From Krasilnikovozyma curviuscula (taxonomy: Eukaryota; Basidiomycota; Tremellomycetes; Cystofilobasidiales; Mrakiaceae): 64,000 bases of DNA. Under the pieces are notes generated by a model, which was not told the origin of the DNA, searched no databases, and saw only the letters and a list, made by a program, of their open reading frames with translations. Within the stretch, counting starts at the first letter, position 1; each line of letters begins with the position of its first letter. Of the stretch, positions 22,601 through 33,451 are shown piece after piece. The position numbers and the translations under genes are program-made. The stretch lies in contig MVAQ01000076.1 of NCBI GenBank assembly GCA_014825775.1, forward strand, positions 23,512-87,511. Direction: 5' to 3'.

Positions 22601-23860
22601 CGTTACTAGGTTGGAACTTTGAGTTGGGCAAGGGGCGACGGTTGGGCAGCTGCAAAAACGAAAACGTCAACAGGGAAAAACCTCCCTCTCGTTCGCAATC
22701 CCCTGAGTCTTCCTTCCGTCCCACGGAGTTTCAATCTTGTTAGACTCAGGTTGTGGTCGAGAGAAAAAAAAAGGCGCAGTTTCGTTTCCGCTTGCTGTTA
22801 GCCGCTCGCCCGTGCTCACCCACCAGAGATCGCCTTGTTTACATCTGTCCCCAACGCATCCCTGGTGCTCTACTTGCTTTCTTTCAGCGAAACGCTCCCA
22901 ATTACCAGTGTTTATCTGATTCTGCAGAGATTTGGGACGTCTCCAGGGCTCGAAAGCGTTGGGGCGAGCGCTGCAGAAAATTTCTCGTCTCGAAGGGCGA
23001 AGGGAGCAAATCGAGCGAACCCTCTCAAACTCCGCCGGAGCAGTGCAAGTGCACAATATCTACCACTGTTGTGATCCTTAATGAAAGCCGATACGTAGCC
23101 GATGCACGTATTGCGACATGATCGTCATGCGCACCCATCGCATCGCGTCTTGCCCTTGGTGATTCCAATAAACCGTAAACACAGACAGGGCTGCCTCCTC
23201 TACAACGCGCTCGCTGGCACTGCTCTCTCTCCCTCTCTTGTTGGTAGAAATGGTAGAGGATTCCGTGTGAGCGCTCTTCAAAGTCTATAAATAAAAATCT
23301 CATGAAAAGGTCGTTTGTTTACATACAGATGTTGTCATTCTCAAACGCGCCCAAGCAGGTTCGTGGAGTACCCCACGGCAGTTGCACTGTGTCTATTTTC
23401 TTTCTTCCCTCTCACCAATAAGCTTTTTGAATTCATCCCCCTATAGCTCTTCTGGTGAGCGATGGGCTACACTGAGGTCGACGTGGTTGCAGCGGCGGAT
23501 TGCCGGTTGATTTCTGTCCGACGCTGCACCGAGTTATGTTAGTTCAAATGACAGGGAAAACGTTTTGAGAGTAAGAAAGGGAGCTTGTTGCTCAAAAGGG
23601 TGTCTGGTCATTCTAGTGGGTTATTGAGAGACGTGACTGTAGTCTTACATGTACAGGAATCATCGAGTCGTTCGAAGTCGGTCAAATCAATACAGAGAGA
23701 TGAAAGGATACAGGAGAGGTCATGAATACGGAAAAACATATGACATTTTGTGGGTTGATCGTTAGCAAATTGAATGTAATGTACAATTGGGATTTGGGAC
23801 AAGACGACAAGAAAAAAGGTGAGAAAGGAAAACAGTGTTTTGATTTGAGAGCCGCTCTCC
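22601..23860. promoter_or_regulatory. Upstream region of the zinc-cluster gene
   Basis: 1260 bp between the zinc-cluster start and the DM9 gene's stop, both minus strand. Open frames here are short and unlike any family. The purine-rich run at 22761-22770 is the only low-complexity element. It probably serves as the regulator's promoter and leader. Confidence 0.45.
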
Positions 23861-25561
23861 TCAGATGTAAACGAGCAGTTGGTATCCGGTAACATGGTGT
23901 TCTTTCCCACCATAAGGAATCGCAATCGTGCTTTCCAACGGACTCAGGTGAATTTTACCTGGATGATGACCACTTTTAATTGTCCACACACAACTATCAG
24001 CGAGCGAGCAAAAGTGGAAATCTACAATGATGCGCGACTAACCCTTTCATGATACTTCGTCCGATTGCGAGGAAACGTCCATCTGCTTCACGACCTCCCT
24101 CGACGGGCTGTCGCCAGCCTTTCACCCCATCGGGTGCAAGTGGATTGATCTTACTGCTGGGCGATATAGTGAGCCACTTCCAAACGCAATAGTCAAGTCA
24201 GTTTTTAGTAGAAACCACACAGAGAGATAATGTCAACTTTACCTCAACGTCCAAAGGGCTCCCACAGAGCACCTCGAACGTGTTGTCCGGGAAGTACGTT
24301 TCACGGCCGGCGTAGCTGAAGGAATGGCGCTTCAGACCTAAGTGCTGGCCTGCTTTCCCGACTTGGAGTCCACCAGCCCAGTATCCACGACCTACAGCTC
24401 GATAATAATTTAGTTTTATCGAGGGCTGTGAAGGATTTGAAAAGGGAACTTACAGGCGTGCATCCATTGACCGTCGCCATCTCTTTCTTCGCCGAGCGGC
24501 AGTGCGTCCGCTGGGATCGGTTCGCCTTCTTTAACCAGTACCCACCTAGAAGAAGCAAACTTGAGCACCGAAGAGATAAGGTAAGAAAAAAAAAAGAGGC
24601 CATCTTCTCACCTAGCAGTAGGATAGATTGCAGAAGGCAACGAGTAGTACTCCGTCCTCGCCTCGGCGCTCAACAGCCACCTCTCTCTCGACCTGAAATT
24701 ACTCTCCATCATATCACTCAGCCCCAGAACGTTGATCAACGCCTCGCTTTTCGTTTTCTCGAGCTCAGCGTCTTCAGGGGAGAACGACCACACGCCGCGG
24801 CCACCATTCTTATACACAACCTGCCCAAGCAGCTCAGATATGAGGTAGTTGAAGTCTTTTTCTAGTCGAGACTCGACTAGGAGATGATCTCGGGCTATGG
24901 GGAGCGGTACTCGTCCGACAGCCGTCGTGCAGTGAATATAAGCATCTGAATCTTTAAGTTCAAGCTCGTATTCGACCGGCGTGTTTTCCTCGCTGTAGAT
25001 TGATTTGGGCGGTGGTGTAGGCGGATGCTCTGAGCCTTCTTCCTCTGTTGAGTGTAGAGTGTTGATTGTGATGCTGGGAGACGAGAAGGTCGACGATAAG
25101 CCTGCTGCAGTGGCGCCGAGGGGTGGAGAGGTCGGTGGGAGGGTCGTGCTATTGATATCTTCACTGAGCCTCTTCCCGATCGAGTTCCAGCCTTCCTCCT
25201 CTCCCATTGATGAAAAGGAGTCAAATCTCGAGATGGATGGGGCGGAAACCTCTTCAAATTCGTCGTTCGTGTCGAAGATCGATTGAGGCAAGCTGGGTGA
25301 AGTGACAGTCGAGGAAGATCGAGGGCCGAGGAAAGGTATCCCATCTGAATTGACCTGCAGACTTGTCCAGGGTGAGTTTGGAGGTTGCTGTAGCAAAAGG
25401 ATGATGGATCAGCTTGACTTTCTGCGAAAGGATAAACCGACTTAGAACTCAACTCGTTGTTCGCCTGCACTGACGACTCTCGATGCCACCCAGAGCTGAT
25501 TTTGGTGGTCGACTATCGACCCTGGCGGGTACGACTTGGATGAAGAATAGAGCTGAACCAT
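23861..25561 (-). CDS. DM9/DUF3421 repeat protein
   Basis: Minus-strand exons 25454-25561, 24612-25387, 24454-24545, 24243-24391, 24056-24176 and 23861-23958 encode 447 residues. Residues 1-36 (SKSYPPGSIVDHQNQLWVAS) are followed by an acidic Ser/Thr-rich linker. A folded region of unknown type comes next (YIHCTTAVGRVPLPIARDHL). The C-terminal ~150 residues are two DM9 repeats. Repeat one has WVLVKEGEPIPADALPLG, RGYWAGGLQVGKAGQHLGL and ETYFPDNTFEVLCG. Repeat two has GGREADGRFLAIGRSKIHL and IAIPYGGKEHHVTGYQLLVY. DM9 proteins in insects and oysters bind mannose or act in immunity; fungal copies are uncharacterised. The last intron donor (gtatcatg) was picked because only it restores the second repeat. 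Confidence 0.82.
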
Positions 25562-26453
25562 GCTTTCGATCCAGTCGTCGCCAGAGGTTAGACACAGCTT
25601 TCTGAATTGAGATCATATACGCTCGATGAATAATATTACAGGAATTCAATCAGTGTTCTCTATAATGACAAGGATTGCACTGGTGAACTCTCAAGCTCTT
25701 TCAGGGTGCAGGGGATGCGCTCGAGGGATTCGACGACTTTCAAAGATGGAACATAAGGTTCAGGTAGTAAATGTGAATATTGCATCGAAAGTCTGCAGAT
25801 ACCGGTAAGGAACTGTTTAGCACAGAGAAAGCACACCAAAGTCAGTAACAGCCTATACCAACAAACGGACAAAGGACGAAATGCAAGGAGGAAAAATTTT
25901 AGAGAACGAAAAGTCCCTCAGGTGAAGAAATAAAGGTCTACATCTACTCTCATAGAGAGTATTCTGACATATGCTTGTCAAAGATTTCAATTCATCAACG
26001 GGAAAGCAGCATAGCAAGAGGCACGCTGGCAACAAATGGGAAAGAGGGAAGAACGAGGAGAATGTAAACACTCACATAGTAGATTAGAAGCGGGGCATTA
26101 GTAAAAGAAAACTAGAGATGGAGGGAGGTGAGAAAGATCATATGAAGTTCAGTGGGACCAAAGAGAGATGCAGGTCGAGGTTAGAGAAGCAAGAGAAAAA
26201 AACTTCGCGTTTTGATCTTGCGCTGGATTTTTGCATGATTTTCAGTGAATTTTCTCAATCATGTCTAGCCTGCACAGATAACGATACAAAACATTCAGAA
26301 AATGACCTTCATTACAGCAAGAATTCGGCAGACTCATGAGATGTAATGAACACTCTTCTTCATTCTCCGTTTTCCATCGCGTCGCACCTTGCAAGTTGAA
26401 TATGCCCTCCATGATACAACAGCGTTGATACAAAGGTATGGATGTACACTTCT
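25562..26453. other. Intergenic, no gene seen
   Basis: 892 bp between the DM9 gene start and the stop of the Gln/Asp-rich gene, both minus strand. Short open frames have no similarity or splice support. It presumably contains the DM9 promoter and the neighbouring 3' untranslated region. Confidence 0.5.
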
Positions 26454-28129
26454 CTAGCTGCCACCAGTCAGGTTACTGAACTCTTCACTTCCCTCGCCTG
26501 TCCCAAACTGCGCAAAGAACTGATCCCACCCTCCCTCGGGAACCTGAATGTCAGCCATTCCAGGGATTTCCCCCAACAGATCAGCTCCAACTTCTCCTCC
26601 CTCTCCACTGCTATGCTGAACAACTCCCGCTGCTGCTGTGCTCGTATCGTCGTTGGCGGCGGCGAAGATGTCTGCGAACAGCGACAGATCGAGCTCTCCT
26701 CCACCAGTGAGATCGAGGTTGTTGGTGGGCTGATCCCCACCTCCTGCTGTGTCTCCACCGGTGGTGTCTGTGGCTCCACTACCACCACCGAGCTGGGCTA
26801 GGATCGACATTGGATCCAGCATCTCGTCGGGACCAGATTGTTGTTGCTGTTGCTGGAGTTGAGACTGTGACGGAGCATTATTGATGCTTGTGTTATTCTT
26901 CGGGTCGTGGTCATTGTTGCTACCTTCTGTGAATTGATCAAGCAGTAGCTGAGTCTGATCGAAGAGGTTCTGCGTTGAATCGCCAGCGTTCTTGTCCCCT
27001 CCAGCGTTGAACGACTCTAGCAGTGCTGAAAGATCCAACTGGAGAGACGAGTCCGCCATAGACATGTCCGTTGTCTGCGGTTGCGACTGTTGGTTCGAAC
27101 CAGCCGTCTGGTTGATCTGATTCTGGAGCAGTTCCAGGAACGCATTAGTATCCTCCAAGCTCATACTGTCGTCCGCTTGGATATTCCCTGTTTGATTCGG
27201 ATTTAGCTGCTGAGAAGATTGCAGATGCTGTTGACTCTGTTGTTGTTGTGGCAGGTTGCCAACTCCAATACCAAGGGGTGACCCTTCGATGGGCACTGCT
27301 CCTCCACCATCGTCGCCAATTAGCTTCCCACTCGCATCCCTCATCTGCGTACCAGCTTTGGGTTTGGGTTTTGGACGCATTTTTGCTTGAGCATTGGAGC
27401 CCGGTAGCGGTGCTGATAGTGGGACGGGCGTGAGTACTCGAGGCGAGTCGGTCGGGTTATTGAGTTGCTGCTGCTGCTGTTGGAGGAGGGGAACTTTCGG
27501 TGAAGGCAGTATCGTGGCCGGAACGGATTGTGGGGTTTTTGTGGCTGTTGAAGCTGGGGTATGGACTTCCTCTTTTACCTGAGCTTGTGGTTGTTGAGCA
27601 TGTGGTACTGGCGGAGGCAGCATTTCTGCATCTTCAACTTTGTTGATTTGACCTCCGGATGAATTTGTTTCTTTTAGTACACCACTAGAGACTTTGGAGG
27701 CATAGTTCTCGATCAGAGCTTTGGTGAGGAGGTATTGTTGACAGTGAAATTGATGTTCAAGCTGAAGTTCCTTTGGGATATGTGCTCTACGATGAGATGA
27801 AGAACAGTCTAGACTCAGTATATTCCGCAACAATGATATCACCATGGGATACACACGAAGGACCCATCGCTTTACGAAACCTGAGAATGAGAGCAGATTG
27901 TATCATAGCTCCCTAGCAACAATGTACTGCCGAAGTGAGTACCTGTCCTTGTAACATATGCAGTATTAGAGTATCTTCTCACCTTTACAGACTTCTCCAA
28001 TTCGTCTACTTTCCCTCGAAGCCATGCTGTTCCATCGGACGGTACTGGTTGTGTACGAGGACGCACTGCCGCCAGAGCTTCGTCCTTCGTTTTGTTTGAT
28101 ATAGAGGAGCGACGACGCTTGGGGGCCAT
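26454..28129 (-). CDS. Gln/Asp-rich, probably nuclear protein of unknown function
   Basis: Two minus-strand exons (27983-28129 and 26454-27869) give 520 residues. The N-terminus is basic with a likely nuclear signal (MAPKRRRSS), then a helix GTAWLRGKVDELEKSVKRW and a helical segment VYPMVISLLRNILSLD. The rest is low-complexity Gln/Asn/Pro. Embedded in it are at least five acidic-hydrophobic helices: SLEDTNAFLELLQNQI, LQLDLSALLESFNAG, LFDQTQLLLDQF, GELDLSLFADIFAA and WDQFFAQFGTG. Such repeats resemble activation or coactivator tails (yeast Med2 ends in a similar acidic-hydrophobic segment), but I cannot assign a family. The intron acceptor cgtaaag was chosen since the nearer tctcag acceptor runs at once into a stop. 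Confidence 0.6.
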
Positions 28130-28452
28130 TCTGGGCCGAGATCTTCTGCAGAGGTAAAAAGATACTACCTCTCGGCTGTATGGGGGAAGAGAATATGATC
28201 GTTCATTCGGTGGACGAAAAGAGCCGGTCGGAAGGGGAGTGCATCAGAGGGGAAAGAGAAGGACAAATCAGACGTTTGTGTGCTCTAGATTATATCCATC
28301 AAGAAAGTTATTGCTTACTGAGAGTATTCCAATATAGGATTATGGCAATATTAAGATTTCAGAGGAGAAGCTGGTTGAACTTCAAGTCTGTCAGAGACGT
28401 ACGCAGCGGTGACCTTCTAACAGTGAGAATTCCGCAAAATATCTTCTTGGGG
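28130..28452. promoter_or_regulatory. Divergent promoter Q-rich gene / METTL3
   Basis: 323 bp between two diverging starts. The METTL3 frame stays open upstream of the chosen ATG back to an ATG at 28180, so part of this interval could code for a longer N-terminus. Confidence 0.45.
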
Positions 28453-30289
28453 ATGGAAGATTCAGGTAGTGGATCGAGTAGCTCCCCTTCTTTGAAAAGG
28501 AAGAGGGGCTTTGGAGATGCTGAAGAAGGTGAGCTTAGGCAGAGATAGGATCCTACTCGCTGAAGCTGACATGTAAGAACCCAATCATCCCAGACGAAGA
28601 CGACATAATGAAGCAGATCAATGCTCTCTGCAGTCAAGGAACGGCTGTCAGTCTGGTATCTTCACACACGAGAGAGCTATCACCCTAACTTTCACCCGTT
28701 TTTCGCACATTGTGACGTTGCACAGAAATCCCGACTTGAAGCGCAGAAGATCCCAACGACACCCTTCTACCCCATTTGCACCTCTGTAGAGCTTTCAGAC
28801 TGTATCAAGAAGGGCAATCCTCAGCCGTGTCCTAAAGTACACTTCCAACCCATCATCCGACCTTACACAGACGCGTCGCTGGGCCATTGCTCGTACCTCA
28901 ACACATGCTTCGGCGAGCCTTCATACAAAGACAGCCCGACCCTGGCTGTCACTGGTGGTGGTGGTCCTACGAGTGGTGCGCGGGCGGCGAAGGAGTGTCG
29001 GTTCACGCACTTTGAGATTGCGAAGCCGCTAGTCGAACCTACGGTGGAGCAGAAGAGGAAGGAGGGTAGCAACGATCAAAGGTATCCTCCTCAGTGGGTC
29101 ACTTGTGATGTCAGACCAGGAAAGTTTGATTTGGAGATTCTTGGAAAGGTGAGCCCCGTCATCTTAGCTTTTCTCGACACTCGAATCACTGACAATCTTC
29201 ATCCTAGTTCAACGTGATAATGGCTGATCCACCATGGGGTAAGTCAAGCGCTTCTTTACCGACCAGTGTTCTCTTTTCGGCAGGAAATCTTGCTCGAGAG
29301 CGCAATTACTGTTCTCACCGCGCTGTCAAAGTCGACAGGCTGATAATTGTCACTTGCCCTCTATCCTCAGATATCCACATGTCTCTACCCTACGGTACAA
29401 TGACAGATGATGAAATGCGAGCAATGCCGATTCCGCAACTCCAGTCCGAGGGTCTCCTCTTCCTCTGGGTCACCGCTCGAGCGATGGAACTTGGTAGAGA
29501 CTTGTTGTCGTTCTGGGGTTACAAGAGGATTGATGAAATTATCTGGGTTAAAACAAATCAGTTACAAAGGCTGATTAGGAGCGGTAGGACCGGTCACTGG
29601 TTGAATCACACCTGCGAAGTAAGCTATTTCAGTCAATGTTGTTCAGGAACAAACCTTCTAATCGACTATCTTGTCACAATCAGCATCTTCTGATTGGTCT
29701 CAAGTCACCACCTTCACCAAATACTCCTGATCTACCGAATACATCATGGCCATCTTGGTTGAAGAGAGGTTTGGACGTGGATGTTCTCGTCAGTGAAGTG
29801 AGAGAAACTTCAAGGTACGTTTATGATCGCTCGTTTCTACTTTGATCTTCTCTAACTTTCTCATTTTATTGCCTCTATATACCGAATTGGGATTTGTTCC
29901 CTCCCCGCTTTGCAGGAAACCGGATGAGATATACGACATGATCGACCGATGTTGTCCTACCGGAAGGAAAGTAGAGATCTTTGGACGAAAACACAATACT
30001 CGACCAGGCTGGTTGACTATTGGTGAGTTGATTACTTGATTGAGCTTGTTACCTTGGACGGAGTGGAGATGTGTTGGTTGGAGTTGGACTGACGCGTTTT
30101 TGTCATGGAAGGTAATCAAATTGGCGGGGATCAGATCTACGAACCTGAGCTGGCGCAACGAATGAAAGCGAAGTAAGTTGATCATTCTCAGGGTTCGACT
30201 GTGGTGCTGAGACCACAACCTGTTCTTCTCAACGGTGTAGATATCCAAACCGGCAGAATTTTGCGGATCTCTCGTCGCAAACGCAATGA
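28453..30289 (+). CDS. IME4: mRNA N6-adenosine methyltransferase (IME4/METTL3 type)
   Basis: Nine exons (28453-28528, 28594-28646, 28726-29148, 29208-29238, 29371-29618, 29684-29814, 29916-30022, 30112-30172, 30241-30289) encode 392 residues of the MT-A70 catalytic subunit. It transfers methyl from SAM to adenosine N6 in mRNA. The catalytic DPPW is at residues 191-194 ([20 protein letters not shown]). Also intact are [39 protein letters not shown] and the SAM/RNA-binding end [20 protein letters not shown]. Upstream, the metazoan CCCH region is recognisable ([25 protein letters not shown] ... ECRFTHFEI) but split by a Gly-rich insertion of about 25 residues. The intron after GAC PPW codons splits the motif DPPW-D. 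Family assignment is very secure; the N-terminal start is uncertain because the frame is open to 28180. Confidence 0.92.
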
Positions 30290-31080
30290 TGCGCTTCATG
30301 CAGGACCTATATCAGAACTTTACGACCCAAATAGCTTTACTCTTATCACGATATCATGATGTTCAATGACCTTTGAAGAAGCGACTTTCCCCATAGAGCG
30401 AAGTTGCCCCCAGACGCAAACTGCCATCCCTGATTTGGCGCCACTTACTCGCCTCAGTATGCCTCCGAATGTAGTCGTCGTTCCAGCTTGGTTGCATCAG
30501 CACAGTCATCTGGGTATTCCAGCGTTTCTACCCAACTTCCGCAGAAGATCTCCAAGTTTATCTTTCAAGGACATTCAAGTTTCAGTCCTGTAATTCGTCC
30601 AACCCATTGGGGGTCCAATTCAACCTAGAAACGGTCTCACGACCCATTGACGACCACTCACGAACCGCACATCTTAAAGGAATTCTTCACAAAGCTGAAT
30701 CATTTTGGGGTTCGATTGCGCTTTTAGGTCAGTCTGAAGTATCGTTTCCTCGCTTTGATGCTGTGTTAGGATCTCTCTTGTCCCAGCGGAAGCTTCGAAA
30801 TGAGAAGGCCCCCGTCGCGCGCTCAAATAGCAGACGAAGGGCTTTATCTAGCACTCCTGTGCCTATTGGATTGGAGGATGTCATCAATTTATTTTGCCAG
30901 GCGTGCTAAGCTGGTTCCCAAAAGGACAAACTTGGTCGAAGAGGGTTATTTGGTTCCTCACCCGCTGCTTCCCCATTGGAAGACGCAGCTGCCGTACCTG
31001 TATCGCCCGACTAGTGCTGACAGATTTCTCCAACTGTTGTTTATCTCAGTGCTCGAGAGTAGTTATATCCATCCCTCTCC
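30290..31080. promoter_or_regulatory. Upstream region of the Ssh4-like gene
   Basis: 791 bp between METTL3 and the Ssh4-like gene, both plus strand. Open frames of 75-100 codons at 30366, 30607 and 30800 overlap one another, show no similarity and are not joined by splice sites. I read this as promoter and leader. Confidence 0.45.
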
Positions 31081-33211
31081 ATGGTTTCACCAATTATGAC
31101 GGTCCTATCATCCGTCGTCGACGATCCGCCGAGTTCAGGAGGACCAGGGAACCAGAATCCAACGTATCCAGGGCCTGAAGAGACTGCGTTGATGATCTTG
31201 CTACCTCTGCTTATCGTTTTGAGTACACTGTTGTTCCTCCTATTGGTGTTCCTGATCTTTGTACTGGTGCTTAAACGAAGGAAAGGTATTCGGTAAGCCA
31301 GCTCTTGGAGTTGCGTTGGAGCTGGTGGGCGTTGCGTTGACCGATTCACGATTTTTTTTAACCTAAAGCCTGGTGGATGAAGCAGGTCCAACGGATCTAT
31401 CTTTGGGAGACGGAATTTATGGAGAAGGTGGATTTGCAGGTGTGGAGGCTCGATGGCTGGAGACGGTGGACGACGAAACCGTCAGGGGTTACAGGAGAGC
31501 TCAAGGTATGTTCCAAGTCAAACCCTTCATCTATCATTGTTCACCTAGCTCTTTTCTTACCTCTCGATTTTACTATACATTTCTCAGATTGGCAATTGCA
31601 CTACCCGCCATCATCTGTACCCTCCGACATCACGTTATCGCAATTTCTCTCGATACAAGAGAAGGGAGTCTCCGCATGGTCCTTCGAACCTGACTACGAG
31701 TCGAACCCTTCACTATATGTCCAAAACCGAACTGAAATTACTTTTCTGGCCGATGGACCTGGTATGCCGGTCGTTGAAGGTGGTGGAAATAGCGTCATGG
31801 CTAACTTGCCTCTGCCGAAGCTGAACGAAGTGTACTATTGGGAAACGAAGATTTATGAAAAGGGTGAAGGTGTGACGGTTGGAATTGGGCTTGCGACAAG
31901 GCCGTATCCAACGTTCAGACTGCCAGGTAAGCAAAAACATGACAATTAGTCACAAATTGCACTAGCACTGACATTTAACCTCACTTCTCCCTCTATACTT
32001 TTCTCTCTGTAGGCTGGAATCCGACCTCAGTAGCATACACGTCTGATGGCTTCAAAACACATAACCACCCTTCAACCTCAGTCTCCTACGGCCCTCCTCT
32101 CAACGCCGGTGACGTCTTAGGATGTGGCTATCGGCCTCGAACAGGAACCGTCTTCTTCACAAAAAACGGCCGTAAATGTGAAGATGCTTTCACTGGCCTG
32201 TCGAGGTTCAACTTGTTCCCGATCGTTGGCTCGACAGGAGATGCTGTCCTGCACGTCAACTTGGGCCAGGCTGGGTTCGTCTTTATCGAAGCGAACGTGA
32301 AGAAGTGGGGTCTTGCACCCAGCATAGGAACGCTTGCTCCACCACCAGCTTACGGCAGTGAGAGGGGCAGTATCCTGTTGGAAGCAGGATTTGGAAATGC
32401 TGGTACTGCTAGCGCCACGACCCCATCAAACCCATCACCTCTTGCTGGTGGTTCATACACCCCTTCTCCTCGACGAACACACCGAAATCGACGTCCCAAA
32501 GTGCCGTCAGCTTCAACTACTCCAATTGTTCCTTCACCACTTCGACCTGATGTAGGAACTAGTGCAGGTCCCTCCCTGCGTCCACCATCAACCTTGACCC
32601 CGGAGTCCAGCTCCGACAACACCGAAAACACTGACCGATATCTCTCACCTACTCATCGACCGTCGCCTTATGCCTCCGTTCGAGGGCTGCCTGTCCGCGT
32701 CAACAGTGCAGACTCCATCACTGACGATGATGGTAGTTCCGCTGGCGAAGATACTGAAGAAGACAGTCACAGTGGAGAAGAACGAAGTGAGAGCGAATCT
32801 TCTTCACCAAGATCTCTTCAGAACCCACCAACGCCTAACATGTTGGACATTTCACTTCACTCCCTTCCTCGTAATAATCAAGCAGGCGAATCTTCCTACT
32901 TCGGTGGCCGAGCAGCAGCCGACGGATCGCCTCAAGGCTCACGAAGTCGAACACCAAGACGGTCAAGGACTCATACCCCACGACCAGATGGATCAGCTGT
33001 TCCAGCTCGAGTCGATCAGTCACCCCCCACGTATTCGCCTCTCGATCCTGTTCGATACGCTAATGGCGTCGGTCTGCCTGATCTACCAGCGTCGATGATC
33101 TCTGCCGCCTTTGGCGACTTTGATGCCTCGGCGGATACGACTTCGACGGTGGCCCCTGCCGACAGGCAGACTGGTCGACGAGGTGGTGGACGATGGGGGT
33201 TCGGAGGTTGA
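31081..33211 (+). CDS. Ssh4/Ear1-like SPRY-domain Rsp5 adaptor
   Basis: Exons 31081-31292, 31369-31505, 31588-31926 and 32013-33211 encode 628 residues. A single membrane helix lies at about 36-64 (LLPLLIVLSTLLFLLLVFLI) followed by KRRKG. A SPRY/B30.2 domain covers roughly residues 165-320 (YYWETKIYEKGEGVTVGIGL, GDVLGCGYRPRTGTVFFTKN, LFPIVGSTGDAVLHVNLGQA). Two PPxY motifs, PPAY (340-343) and PPTY (567-570), would bind the WW domains of the HECT ligase Rsp5. Helix-SPRY-PY order is that of yeast Ssh4 and Ear1, which sit on endosome/vacuole membranes and direct ubiquitination of cargo permeases. The C-terminal half is Ser/Pro/Thr-rich and disordered. Orthology to Ssh4 versus Ear1 cannot be told. 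Confidence 0.85.
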
Positions 33212-33451
33212 ACGACGTTAACGTATATCTTCGCCATGCCCTTTTTCATCTCTACGTTTACATTAATTTCTTTCAGTTCTTACAATGTGCTCTAGTTTGG
33301 TTTGTAAATAACTTTCTTCGCGCCCGTTGTAGCCTTTCCTTGCAATTATACTATGAAACAAACATCACTTGTCAGCTAGCAAGTCTCCATGTAGCATTAT
33401 ACGGTTTTAACATTCATAATGAGAGCCGCAAAATTTGTGATCAAATCTTTA
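33212..33451. other. Convergent 3' region
   Basis: 240 AT-rich bp between the stops of the Ssh4-like gene and the five-span membrane protein gene. Nothing else visible. Confidence 0.5.

Noticed and set aside
30366..30909. Overlapping plus-strand open frames between METTL3 and the Ssh4-like gene
   Set aside because: They overlap in different frames, have no splice sites to join them and resemble no family.
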